From Alphaproteobacteria bacterium (GTDB lineage Bacteria; Pseudomonadota; Alphaproteobacteria; Micropepsales; Micropepsaceae): DNA of 6,288 nt. Each line of letters begins with the position of its first letter. The first letter of the stretch is position 1. Below the pieces are notes generated by a model. It was not told the origin of the DNA. It made no database searches and saw only the letters and a program-made list of their open reading frames with translations. Shown piece by piece: positions 1 through 5,441 of the stretch. The stretch spans positions 1-6,288 of the forward strand of contig JAFKFF010000339.1 in the NCBI GenBank assembly GCA_017307315.1, read 5' to 3'. The translations under genes and the position numbers were made by a program.

Positions 1-199
1 CGGCATGCGCCAGCGCCAGCAGCAGGCGCGCGGGATCGGCTTCGCTCTGGTGTGCATGATAGCCTGCCACGACCGCGCCTTGCGCCAGCCGCAGCAGGAC
101 CGCATGCGTGGCCACGCGCGCGGCAAACGCATCGCTCGCCAGGGCGGCACGCCGCTCCCGGGCCTCTCTGCGCATCTGGGATTTAGAGGTGGACGGCAC
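1..199 (-). CDS. ygfA: 5-formyltetrahydrofolate cyclo-ligase, N-terminal part (runs off the left edge)
   Basis: This frame, read on the minus strand, encodes the N-terminus of 5-formyltetrahydrofolate cyclo-ligase (MTHFS/YgfA family). The enzyme is cytosolic and uses ATP to convert 5-formyl-THF to 5,10-methenyl-THF. The visible protein contains VVAGYHAHQSEADPARLLLA, which fits the family block with a GY, a conserved Glu and a DP followed by LL. An ATG lies at 175-173, but a Lys four codons upstream gives the pattern K-SQM-R, matching the family's N-terminal K/R-xxx-R ATP-binding pair. I therefore favour the in-frame GTG at 199-197, which has a weak GGCGAG four bases upstream. A further GTG at 229-227 is possible. 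The chosen start overlaps the 3' end of the 6S RNA gene. Its position behind zapA and ssrS supports the identity. About two thirds of the protein is missing from the window. Identity is fairly sure; the start is uncertain. Confidence 0.83.
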   Translation of the reverse strand, partial: MPSTSKSQMRREARERRAALASDAFAARVATHAVLLRLAQGAVVAGYHAHQSEADPARLLLALAHA

Positions 200-352
200 C
201 GCGCTCGCCGTTGGTGTTTGGATCCTCACGGGCCTGCAGTGCAGGTGGGCGCCATATGTCCGAGGCCACGGCCCCGGTCAGGGACAGCTCCCGGTGAGTA
301 CCATTAAGGCCCCTGGGCATCGCTAACCTGACGCGCGAGGCAGTCACCGTCC
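191..352 (-). ncRNA. ssrS: Probable 6S RNA (ssrS)
   Basis: This non-coding gap between zapA and the cyclo-ligase gene is where 6S RNA sits in many proteobacteria. 6S RNA binds the sigma70 RNA polymerase holoenzyme by mimicking an open promoter. Read on the minus strand, the segment can fold as one long interrupted hairpin. GGACGG (352-347) pairs with CCGTCC (196-191), and CTCGC (339-335) with GCGAG (208-204). CTCAC-c-GGG (298-290) pairs with CCCGTGAG (232-225), TGTCC (286-282) with GGACA (261-257), and GGGGC (275-271) with GCCTC (266-262) around a CGTG loop. The unpaired stretches near 334-303 and 219-209 would form the large central bubble. The length of about 162 nt fits the family. The 5' end is set by a promoter match, the 3' end by the closing stem. 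The call rests on synteny and hand folding, without a covariance search. Confidence 0.72.
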
Positions 353-358
353 GGATAT

Positions 359-387
359 AATCTAAGCAGCCGCGAGCCCGGCGGCAA
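359..387 (-). promoter_or_regulatory. Candidate sigma70-type promoter of ssrS
   Basis: On the minus strand TTGCCG (387-382) matches four of six bases of the -35 consensus. It is followed after exactly 17 bp by TAGATT (364-359), four of six for the -10. A start at G352 lies six bases beyond the -10 and coincides with the first base of the 6S closing stem. The -35 lies inside the last codons of zapA, and the -10 begins on the zapA stop codon TAG (364-362). The agreement of spacing, start and RNA fold makes this plausible; the hexamers themselves are only moderate. Confidence 0.5.
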
Positions 388-715
388 TCTGCTCCAGCCG
401 CGAAGCGGCTTTTTCCAGCAGAGCGGTGTTTTCTTCCTCATGGCGCTTCATCTGGGCTTGCAGTTCGGCGCGCGCCGCCTGCTGGCCGGCCTGGTGATGA
501 TCGGCGGCGTCGCTCTTGCCGCCATGATGCTCGTCGGCGATCAGAAGCGCCGCCATCAGAAGCAGCCGCGTGTCGCCCACCTGGCCCACGGAACTCAGGA
601 CCTCGCGCGCCTTGGCATCGACCTGGGCGGCGAGCTGGCGCAGATGATCCTCTTCGCCGTCGTCGCAGGCGATGGTGTAGGCCCGGTTGTTCACCATTAC
701 GTTGACCAGCGGCAT
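362..715 (-). CDS. zapA: Cell division protein ZapA
   Basis: This 117-residue protein is ZapA, a cytosolic factor that binds FtsZ and cross-links its protofilaments, stabilising the division Z-ring. The N-terminal globular domain (about residues 1-60) shows the family hallmarks: a beta strand with VNVMVNNRAYTIACDDGEE, then HLRQLAAQVD, then the strongly conserved GDTRLLLMAALLIADE. The remainder (about 65-117) is a charged, Ala- and Gln-rich helix typical of the ZapA coiled coil, including a His/Asp-rich patch around residues 63-75. The start ATG has an ideal AGGAGG six bases upstream. It lies just behind the short coiled-coil gene and directly before the 6S RNA gene, the usual context. The stop codon overlaps the proposed ssrS -10 element. 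Length is normal and nothing is broken. Confidence 0.95.
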   Translation of the reverse strand: MPLVNVMVNNRAYTIACDDGEEDHLRQLAAQVDAKAREVLSSVGQVGDTRLLLMAALLIADEHHGGKSDAADHHQAGQQAARAELQAQMKRHEEENTALLEKAASRLEQIAAGLAAA

Positions 716-720
716 CGGGC

Positions 721-726
721 CCTCCT
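721..726 (-). promoter_or_regulatory. Ribosome binding site of zapA
   Basis: AGGAGG on the minus strand is a perfect anti-Shine-Dalgarno match, five bases before the zapA ATG. Its first two bases are part of the TAG stop codon (727-725) of the upstream coiled-coil gene. Ribosomes finishing that gene would stop on the zapA binding site, suggesting translational coupling of the pair. Confidence 0.85.
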
Positions 727-997
727 ATTGCCGCGCCAGGGCGGCGCGGATTTCGCCGATGGCGCCGTCCAGCCGGCCTTCGACTTCATGGGTCAGGCTC
801 GACAGGGCGGCCAGTTCTTCTTCCAGTTCCGCGATCCGGGCCAACAGCCGTTCCCGCTCGCCGGTCAGGGCATTGATCCTGGCATCCGTCACGGCGGACG
901 CCTTCCCCCGCTGGGCGGCCGCTTCCGCGGCTTTCTCCAGCTTTTCCAGCGCCTGGGTGAGGCGCGCCTGGGCTTTCTCCAGATGGCTCATTCCCAT
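725..997 (-). CDS. Small coiled-coil protein (DUF4164-like)
   Basis: This 90-residue soluble protein has no signal peptide or membrane segment. It is almost entirely predicted helix with heptad-like Leu/Ala spacing: a first helix about residues 4-32 rich in Lys, Glu and Ala, a linker around 33-40 and a second helix about 41-90 containing ERERLLARIAELEEELAAL. The size, composition and position directly before zapA match the DUF4164 family of alphaproteobacteria, whose function is not established. Its tight coupling to zapA suggests a partner role in division, but this is inference. Two in-frame ATGs (997 and 991) are possible, giving MGMSHLEKAQ or MSHLEKAQ. Neither has a clear Shine-Dalgarno sequence; the nearest, AAGGCG, lies too far upstream. 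The frame is supported by codon bias and the overlap with the zapA binding site. Confidence 0.75.
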   Translation of the reverse strand: MGMSHLEKAQARLTQALEKLEKAAEAAAQRGKASAVTDARINALTGERERLLARIAELEEELAALSSLTHEVEGRLDGAIGEIRAALARQ

Positions 998-1180
998 GTC
1001 ATCGCTTTGAGTCGCCTTGCGACCTTAGAGCGGGGTGCCCCCCAGGGAAAGCCAAATTAGCCTGAATCCAAAAGGGTTTCCGTGGAAAGTCCATCAACCA
1101 TATGCGTTACTCATCTAATAACGGCCTCTTGACGGCGGATCACCCCCCTCGCTAAGGCCTCACCACCCTCCCGGGAACCG
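998..1180. promoter_or_regulatory. Divergent intergenic control region
   Basis: This 183-bp gap separates the leftward division/6S genes from the rightward carbon operon and must hold promoters for both. It is visibly less GC-rich between about 1047 and 1125 than the genes around it, as expected for promoters. Rightward candidates for tkt are TCTAAT (1114-1119), five of six for a -10 but without a good -35, and TTGACG (1129-1134) with GCTAAG (1151-1156) at 16 bp. Leftward, GCTAAT within 1054-1062 resembles a -10, again without a clear -35. I see no terminator and no convincing small ORF. None of the promoter matches is decisive. Confidence 0.4.
1077..1088. repeat. Perfect 12-bp palindromic site, possible operator
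   Basis: TTTCC-GT-GGAAA is a short inverted repeat (arms 1077-1081 and 1084-1088) in the middle of the divergent intergenic region. It lies about 25 bp upstream of the TCTAAT -10 candidate for tkt. A dimeric regulator could use such a site to control one or both directions. The arms are only five bases, so chance occurrence is quite possible and no known regulator motif is recognised. Confidence 0.3.
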
Positions 1181-3130
1181 ATGATGACCGACACCGCAGC
1201 TCCGCCGGAGCAGGCCAAAATCCGCAGCCTTGCCAATGCCATCCGCATGCTCTCGATCGATGCGGTCGAGAAGGCCAAGTCCGGACACCCCGGCCTGCCG
1301 ATGGGCATGGCCGATGTCGCCACGGTGCTGTTTTCCCGCTTTCTGAAGTTCGACCCCGCCAATCCCCATTGGCCCGACCGCGACCGCTTCGTGCTGTCGG
1401 CAGGCCATGGCTCGATGCTGCTTTATTCCCTGCTGTATCTGACCGGTTATCCGGAAATGACAAAAGATCAGTTGGAGAATTTCCGCCAGGTCGGCAGCCG
1501 CACCGCCGGCCATCCGGAATATGGCCACGCCCCGGGGATCGAGACCACCACCGGCCCCTTGGGCCAGGGCATCGCCAATGCCGTGGGCATGGCGCTGGCC
1601 GAAGCCCATCTCAATGCCCGCTTCGGCAGCGAACTGGTCGACCACAAGACTTATGTCATCGCCTCGGACGGGGATCTGGAAGAAGGCATCAGCCACGAAG
1701 CGATCTCGCTCGCCGGCCATCTCAAGCTCAAGAAGCTGATCGTCCTTTGGGACGACAACAACATCACCATCGACGGCGCCACGTCGCTCTCGACCTCGGT
1801 GGACATGATCCAGCGTTTCCACGCGGCGGGCTGGACCACCGACATCTGCAACGGCCATGACGCCGCCGACGTGTTTCGCGCTTTGAGCGCGGCCCAGAAT
1901 TCGGACGCGCCAGTCCTGATCGCCTGCCGCACCATCATCGGCTTCGGCATGCCGAACCGACAGGGCACGCAAAAGGCCCATTCCGACGCCCCGGGCGCGG
2001 AAGAAGTGGCGGGCACGCGCAAGGAATTGGGCTGGACTTATCCGCCCTTCGTGGTGCCGGACGATCTCTTCAACCAATGGCGCGCCATCGGCGCGCGCGG
2101 AAAGGCGGCCTGGGACAACTGGATGCGCCGCAAGAACGCGCATGCCAAAGCGTCCGAGTTCGACGCCTCCACCGCCGACGCCCTTCCCGACGAATTATAC
2201 AAGGGCCTTACCGCGCTGAAGGAAAAGATGAGCGCGGAAAAGCCCAGCGCCGGCACCCGCAAGCATTCGGAAAAGGCGCTGGAAGTCATCAACGGCGCTA
2301 CCCCGCTGACCATCGGCGGTTCGGCGGATCTCACCCCGTCCAACAACACCAAGACCAAGAACATCACCGAGATGAAGCCCGGCGATTTCGCCGGCCGCTA
2401 CGTCCATTACGGCATCCGCGAGCACGGCATGGCGGCGGCGATGAACGGCATGGCGCTGCATGGCGGCGTCATCCCCTATGGCGGCACCTTCATGGTGTTC
2501 TCGGATTACGCCCGGCCCTCCATCCGCCTCGCCGCCCTGATGGGCGTGCGCACTATCTTCGTGATGACGCACGATTCCATCGGCGTGGGCGAAGACGGTC
2601 CCACCCACCAGCCGGTCGAGCATCTGGCGGCGCTTCGCGCCATTCCCAACCTTCTGGTGCTGCGGCCCGCCGATGGGGTGGAGACGGCGGAATGCTGGCA
2701 GATCGCGCTGGAGCATGCCCGGCGTCCCAGCCTCCTCGCCTTCTCGCGCCAGGACGTGCCCACCGTGCGCACCACCCATGTCGCGGAAAACTTGTCCGCC
2801 AAGGGCGCCTATGAATTGGCGGGCGACGCCAACGCCAAGGTCACCTTCCTCGCCACCGGTTCGGAAGTCGGTCTCGCCGTCCAGGCCCGGGAAATCCTGG
2901 CCAAAGAGGGCATCGGATCGCGCATAGTCTCCATGCCCTGCTGGGCCTTGTTCGAGGAGCAGAGCGAACAATATCGTGCGGATGTCCTGGGACCCGGCAC
3001 GGTGAAGATCGCAATCGAAGCCGCCGCGCGCCTGGGCTGGGACCGCTATATCGGCGCCGATGGCGGGTTCATCGGCATGCATTCTTTCGGCGCCAGCGGC
3101 CCGGCCAAGGACGTTTACCGTCATTTCTAA
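1181..3130 (+). CDS. tkt: Transketolase, with apparent premature stop 18 codons before the usual end
   Basis: Transketolase is a thiamine diphosphate enzyme moving two-carbon units between sugar phosphates in the pentose phosphate and Calvin pathways. The ThDP-binding domain shows SGHPGLPMG (His36), SAGHGS (His76), the metal motif SDGDLEEG with Asp163, then DDNNITIDG with Asn193 and Ile195. The pyrimidine domain has GIREHGMA with the cofactor-activating Glu414, and GEDGPTHQP with His476. The C-terminal domain follows with TGSEVGLA and ends [13 protein letters not shown]. The reading frame stops at TAA 3128-3130 (649 aa), but family-like sequence continues in frame to TAG 3182-3184, which would give about 667 residues, the usual length. 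Start ATG 1181 or 1184: the only binding site, GGGAA at 1173-1177, is spaced better for 1184. All catalytic residues precede the stop, so activity may be retained. First gene of the tkt-gap-pgk-fba operon. Confidence 0.95.
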   Translation: MMTDTAAPPEQAKIRSLANAIRMLSIDAVEKAKSGHPGLPMGMADVATVLFSRFLKFDPANPHWPDRDRFVLSAGHGSMLLYSLLYLTGYPEMTKDQLENFRQVGSRTAGHPEYGHAPGIETTTGPLGQGIANAVGMALAEAHLNARFGSELVDHKTYVIASDGDLEEGISHEAISLAGHLKLKKLIVLWDDNNITIDGATSLSTSVDMIQRFHAAGWTTDICNGHDAADVFRALSAAQNSDAPVLIACRTIIGFGMPNRQGTQKAHSDAPGAEEVAGTRKELGWTYPPFVVPDDLFNQWRAIGARGKAAWDNWMRRKNAHAKASEFDASTADALPDELYKGLTALKEKMSAEKPSAGTRKHSEKALEVINGATPLTIGGSADLTPSNNTKTKNITEMKPGDFAGRYVHYGIREHGMAAAMNGMALHGGVIPYGGTFMVFSDYARPSIRLAALMGVRTIFVMTHDSIGVGEDGPTHQPVEHLAALRAIPNLLVLRPADGVETAECWQIALEHARRPSLLAFSRQDVPTVRTTHVAENLSAKGAYELAGDANAKVTFLATGSEVGLAVQAREILAKEGIGSRIVSMPCWALFEEQSEQYRADVLGPGTVKIAIEAAARLGWDRYIGADGGFIGMHSFGASGPAKDVYRHF

Positions 3131-3184
3131 ATTACGCCCGAGGCCGCGGCGGAAGCGGCTAGGAAGGCACTCAACAAGCGTTAG
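3131..3184 (+). other. In-frame continuation of tkt after its stop (detached C-terminal segment)
   Basis: Directly after the tkt TAA, the same frame stays open for 17 codons and reads ITPEAAAEAARKALNKR before a TAG. Transketolases commonly end with a phenylalanine-glycine-(I/L)-T segment followed by an Ala-rich helix and a terminal basic or Leu patch, for example endings of the HFGIT type. The segment therefore looks like the true C-terminal helix, separated by a single stop codon that replaces one residue. The second stop (3182-3184) overlaps the gap ribosome binding site, as expected for the original operon layout. It is not an independent gene: it has no start codon or binding site. Confidence 0.8.
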
Positions 3185-3189
3185 GGGAG
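3183..3189 (+). promoter_or_regulatory. Ribosome binding site of gap
   Basis: AGGGGAG lies seven bases before the gap ATG. It shares bases with the TAG (3182-3184) that would end the full-length tkt frame, so translation reaching that stop would end on the gap binding site. The TAA actually present lies about 55 bases further upstream. Confidence 0.8.
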
Positions 3190-3196
3190 TTCAAGC

Positions 3197-4201
3197 ATGG
3201 TTCGCGTTGCCATCAACGGTTTCGGCCGCATCGGCCGGCTGGTTTTACGGGCGATCGTGGAAAGCGGACGCCGCGACATCGAGATCGTGGCGGTGAACGA
3301 TCTGGGTCCGATCGAGACCAACGCGCACCTGCTGCGCTATGACAGCGTGCATGGCCGCTTCCCGGCCACGGTGACGGTGGATGGCGACATCATGACCGCC
3401 GCCGGCCACAAGATCAAAGTCACCGCCATCAAGGAGCCCGCCAAGCTGCCGCACAAGGAGCTCGGCGTGGACATCGCGCTGGAATGCACAGGCATCTTCA
3501 CCGCGCGCGACAAGGCGGCGCTGCATCTGGAAGCCGGCGCCAAGCGCGTTCTGATCTCCGCTCCCGGCGACGGCTCCGACATCACGGTGGTCTATGGCGT
3601 CAATCACGACAAGCTGACCAAGGACCACATCGTCGTCTCCAATGCCTCCTGCACCACCAACTGCCTGGTACCGGTGGCCAAGGTCCTGAATGACGCCATC
3701 GGCATCGAAAAGGGCATGATGACGACGGTGCATTCCTACACCAACGACCAGCCGTCACTGGACCAGATGCACAAGGATCTCTATCGCGGCCGCGCCGCCG
3801 CCGTGTCGATGATCCCCACCTCCACCGGCGCGGCCAAAGCCGTCGGCCTGGTGCTGCCGGAACTGAAGGGCAAGCTGGACGGCGTTTCGGTCCGCGTGCC
3901 GACGCCCAACGTCTCGCTGGTCGACCTGAAGTTCATCGCCAAGCGCGCCACCAGCGCCGAGGAAGTGAACAAGGCGATCATCGCCGCCGCCAATGGCCCG
4001 CTGAAGGGCATCCTGGACGTGGTGCACGACAAGCTGGTCTCGGTGGATTTCAACCACAACCCGGCTTCATCCAGCTTCGCGCTCGACCAGACCAAGGTGA
4101 TGGACGGCAATTTCGTCTCGATCATGACCTGGTACGACAATGAGTGGGGCTTTTCCAACCGCATGGGCGACACCGCGGTTGCGATGGGCAAGCTGCTCTA
4201 A
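3197..4201 (+). CDS. gap: Type I glyceraldehyde-3-phosphate dehydrogenase
   Basis: The 334-residue enzyme interconverts glyceraldehyde-3-phosphate and 1,3-bisphosphoglycerate with NAD(P). It acts in the cytosol in glycolysis, gluconeogenesis and, in autotrophs, the Calvin cycle. The Rossmann domain starts with [11 protein letters not shown] (residues 4-14) and ends its second strand with VNDL (33-36), whose Asp usually favours NAD. The catalytic motif [10 protein letters not shown] carries Cys152, and His179 is in [29 protein letters not shown] and the C-terminal [16 protein letters not shown] complete the family signature. [17 protein letters not shown] is of the kind seen in alphaproteobacterial enzymes. 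Length is normal and the frame is intact. It follows tkt by 66 bp and precedes pgk by 32 bp, with no terminator between, so it is co-transcribed. Cofactor preference remains an inference. Confidence 0.97.
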   Translation: MVRVAINGFGRIGRLVLRAIVESGRRDIEIVAVNDLGPIETNAHLLRYDSVHGRFPATVTVDGDIMTAAGHKIKVTAIKEPAKLPHKELGVDIALECTGIFTARDKAALHLEAGAKRVLISAPGDGSDITVVYGVNHDKLTKDHIVVSNASCTTNCLVPVAKVLNDAIGIEKGMMTTVHSYTNDQPSLDQMHKDLYRGRAAAVSMIPTSTGAAKAVGLVLPELKGKLDGVSVRVPTPNVSLVDLKFIAKRATSAEEVNKAIIAAANGPLKGILDVVHDKLVSVDFNHNPASSSFALDQTKVMDGNFVSIMTWYDNEWGFSNRMGDTAVAMGKLL

Positions 4202-4222
4202 ATCCAGATCACCGCCAGGCCG

Positions 4223-4227
4223 AAGGA
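4223..4227 (+). promoter_or_regulatory. Ribosome binding site of pgk
   Basis: AAGGA lies six bases before the ATG at 4234. It decides this start over an upstream in-frame ATG at 4144, which lies inside the 3' end of gap and would add a 30-residue extension unlike any phosphoglycerate kinase N-terminus. Confidence 0.8.
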
Positions 4228-4233
4228 CGCGCG

Positions 4234-5439
4234 ATGAACATCAACACGCCCGCCGATCTGGCGGCGAAGGGAAAGCGCGTCCTGGTCCGCGCCGAACTCA
4301 ATGTCCCGGTCCAGGATGGCGTCGTCACCGACGCCACCCGCATCGCGCGCCAGGCCCCCACCATCCGCGAGCTGGCGGACAAGGGCGCCAAGGTCATCGT
4401 GCTCTCCCACTTCGACCGGCCCAAGGGCAAGGTCGTGCCCTCCATGTCGCTGAAGCCGGTGGTGAAGCCGCTGGCCGAGGCGGTGGGCCGGCCCGTCGCT
4501 TTTGCCGAGGATTGCGTCGGCCCGAAAGCCGAAGCCGCGGCCCAGGCGCTCAAGGACGGTGAAGTTCTGCTTCTGGAGAACACCCGCTTCCATGCGGGCG
4601 AGGAAAAGAACGATCCCGATTTCACCAAAAAGGTCGCGGCGCTGGGCGACGTCTTCGTCAACGACGCCTTTTCCGCCGCCCATCGCGCCCATGCCACCAC
4701 CACCGGTCTTGCCACTCTGCTGCCGTCGGCGGCGGGCCGCTCGATGGAGCAGGAATTGAGCCACCTGCAGAAAGCGCTGGGCGATCCGGAGCGGCCGCTG
4801 CTGGCCGTGGTGGGCGGGGCGAAAGTCTCCACCAAGATCGAACTCCTGCAGAATCTGGTCGCCAAGGTGGAAGTTCTGGTGATCGGCGGCGCCATGGCCA
4901 ACACGTTCCTGGCCGCCGAAGGCATCGGCATCGGCAAATCGCTTTACGAAGCCGACCATTTGGAGACCGCCCGCAAGGTCATGCACATGGCGACCGAGAG
5001 CGGGGCGGTGATCCTGCTCCCCACCGATGTGGTGGTGGCCAAGGAATTCAAGGCCGATGCCGCCCACCGCACCGTCGCGGCCGGCGATATCGCCGCCGAC
5101 GAGATGGTGCTGGATGTCGGCCCCGCCAGCATCCAGGCCTTCAAGAACCGGCTGATCACCACCAAGACCCTGGTCTGGAACGGCCCCTTCGGCGCCTTCG
5201 AGACCCGGCCGTTCGACGCGGGAACCGTGACCGCCGCCAAGGCGGTGGCCGAAGCGACCCGGGCCGGGAACCTTCTGTCGGTGGCGGGCGGGGGCGACAC
5301 GGTCGCGGCCCTGGTCCATGCCGGCGTTGAGGATGATTTTTCTTATGTCTCGACGGCGGGCGGCGCATTCCTAGAATGGCTCGAGGGCAAGGAACTTCCG
5401 GGCGTCGAAGCGCTGAAGGCCGCCAAAGCAAGAGGATGA
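4234..5439 (+). CDS. pgk: Phosphoglycerate kinase
   Basis: The 401-residue monomeric enzyme transfers a phosphate between 1,3-bisphosphoglycerate and ADP. The N-terminal domain, which binds the 3-phosphoglycerate side, shows [13 protein letters not shown] (13-25), TR with Arg36, LSHFDRPKG (57-65), [14 protein letters not shown] with Arg118, and AHRAHATT with Arg151. The nucleotide domain has [10 protein letters not shown] (192-201), [11 protein letters not shown], the [10 protein letters not shown] block (314-323), GGGDTVAAL (352-360) and [12 protein letters not shown] near the end. Two residues in substrate-side motifs differ from the usual form: Glu21 where the R-V-D-L-N-V-P motif has Asp, and Asp61 where SHFGRP has Gly. 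All basic substrate-binding residues remain, so it should be active. It sits 32 bp after gap and 2 bp before the aldolase gene in the same operon. Length is normal. Confidence 0.97.
   Translation: MNINTPADLAAKGKRVLVRAELNVPVQDGVVTDATRIARQAPTIRELADKGAKVIVLSHFDRPKGKVVPSMSLKPVVKPLAEAVGRPVAFAEDCVGPKAEAAAQALKDGEVLLLENTRFHAGEEKNDPDFTKKVAALGDVFVNDAFSAAHRAHATTTGLATLLPSAAGRSMEQELSHLQKALGDPERPLLAVVGGAKVSTKIELLQNLVAKVEVLVIGGAMANTFLAAEGIGIGKSLYEADHLETARKVMHMATESGAVILLPTDVVVAKEFKADAAHRTVAAGDIAADEMVLDVGPASIQAFKNRLITTKTLVWNGPFGAFETRPFDAGTVTAAKAVAEATRAGNLLSVAGGGDTVAALVHAGVEDDFSYVSTAGGAFLEWLEGKELPGVEALKAAKARG
5431..5436 (+). promoter_or_regulatory. Ribosome binding site of the aldolase gene, inside pgk
   Basis: AGAGGA lies in the last codons of pgk, five bases before the aldolase ATG at 5442, and touches the pgk stop TGA (5437-5439). 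Only two bases separate the two genes, so the pair is very probably translationally coupled. Confidence 0.75.
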
Positions 5440-5441
5440 CG

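Noticed and set aside
233..245. Palindrome CCTGCACTGCAGG as a separate operator or terminator
   Set aside because: It lies inside the proposed 6S RNA and has no T-tract; it is more simply part of the RNA fold.
5..326. Small rightward open frames across the cyclo-ligase and 6S region
   Set aside because: The minus strand carries a clear enzyme and a structured RNA; these frames are Arg-rich and unrecognisable.
1032..1041. GGGGTGCCCC as a terminator hairpin
   Set aside because: The loop would be only two bases and no T-run follows in either direction.
440..1060. Rightward open frame of about 206 codons opposite zapA and the coiled-coil gene
   Set aside because: It is antisense to well supported genes, has low-complexity Gly/Arg/Gln-rich content and no family motif or binding site. 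It is a high-GC shadow frame.
998..1180. CbbR (LysR-type) binding sites controlling a Calvin-cycle operon
   Set aside because: The T-N11-A pattern is too loose to call by eye, and no RuBisCO, phosphoribulokinase or cbbR gene is in the window.
1160..3124. Long leftward open frames (327 and 309 codons) opposite tkt
   Set aside because: They arise from the codon bias of tkt on the other strand; their translations are His/Gly/Arg-rich with no recognisable domain.
4144..4233. Upstream in-frame ATG that would extend phosphoglycerate kinase by 30 residues
   Set aside because: It lies within the end of gap, lacks a binding site, and the extra residues do not resemble the family; ATG 4234 has AAGGA at good spacing.
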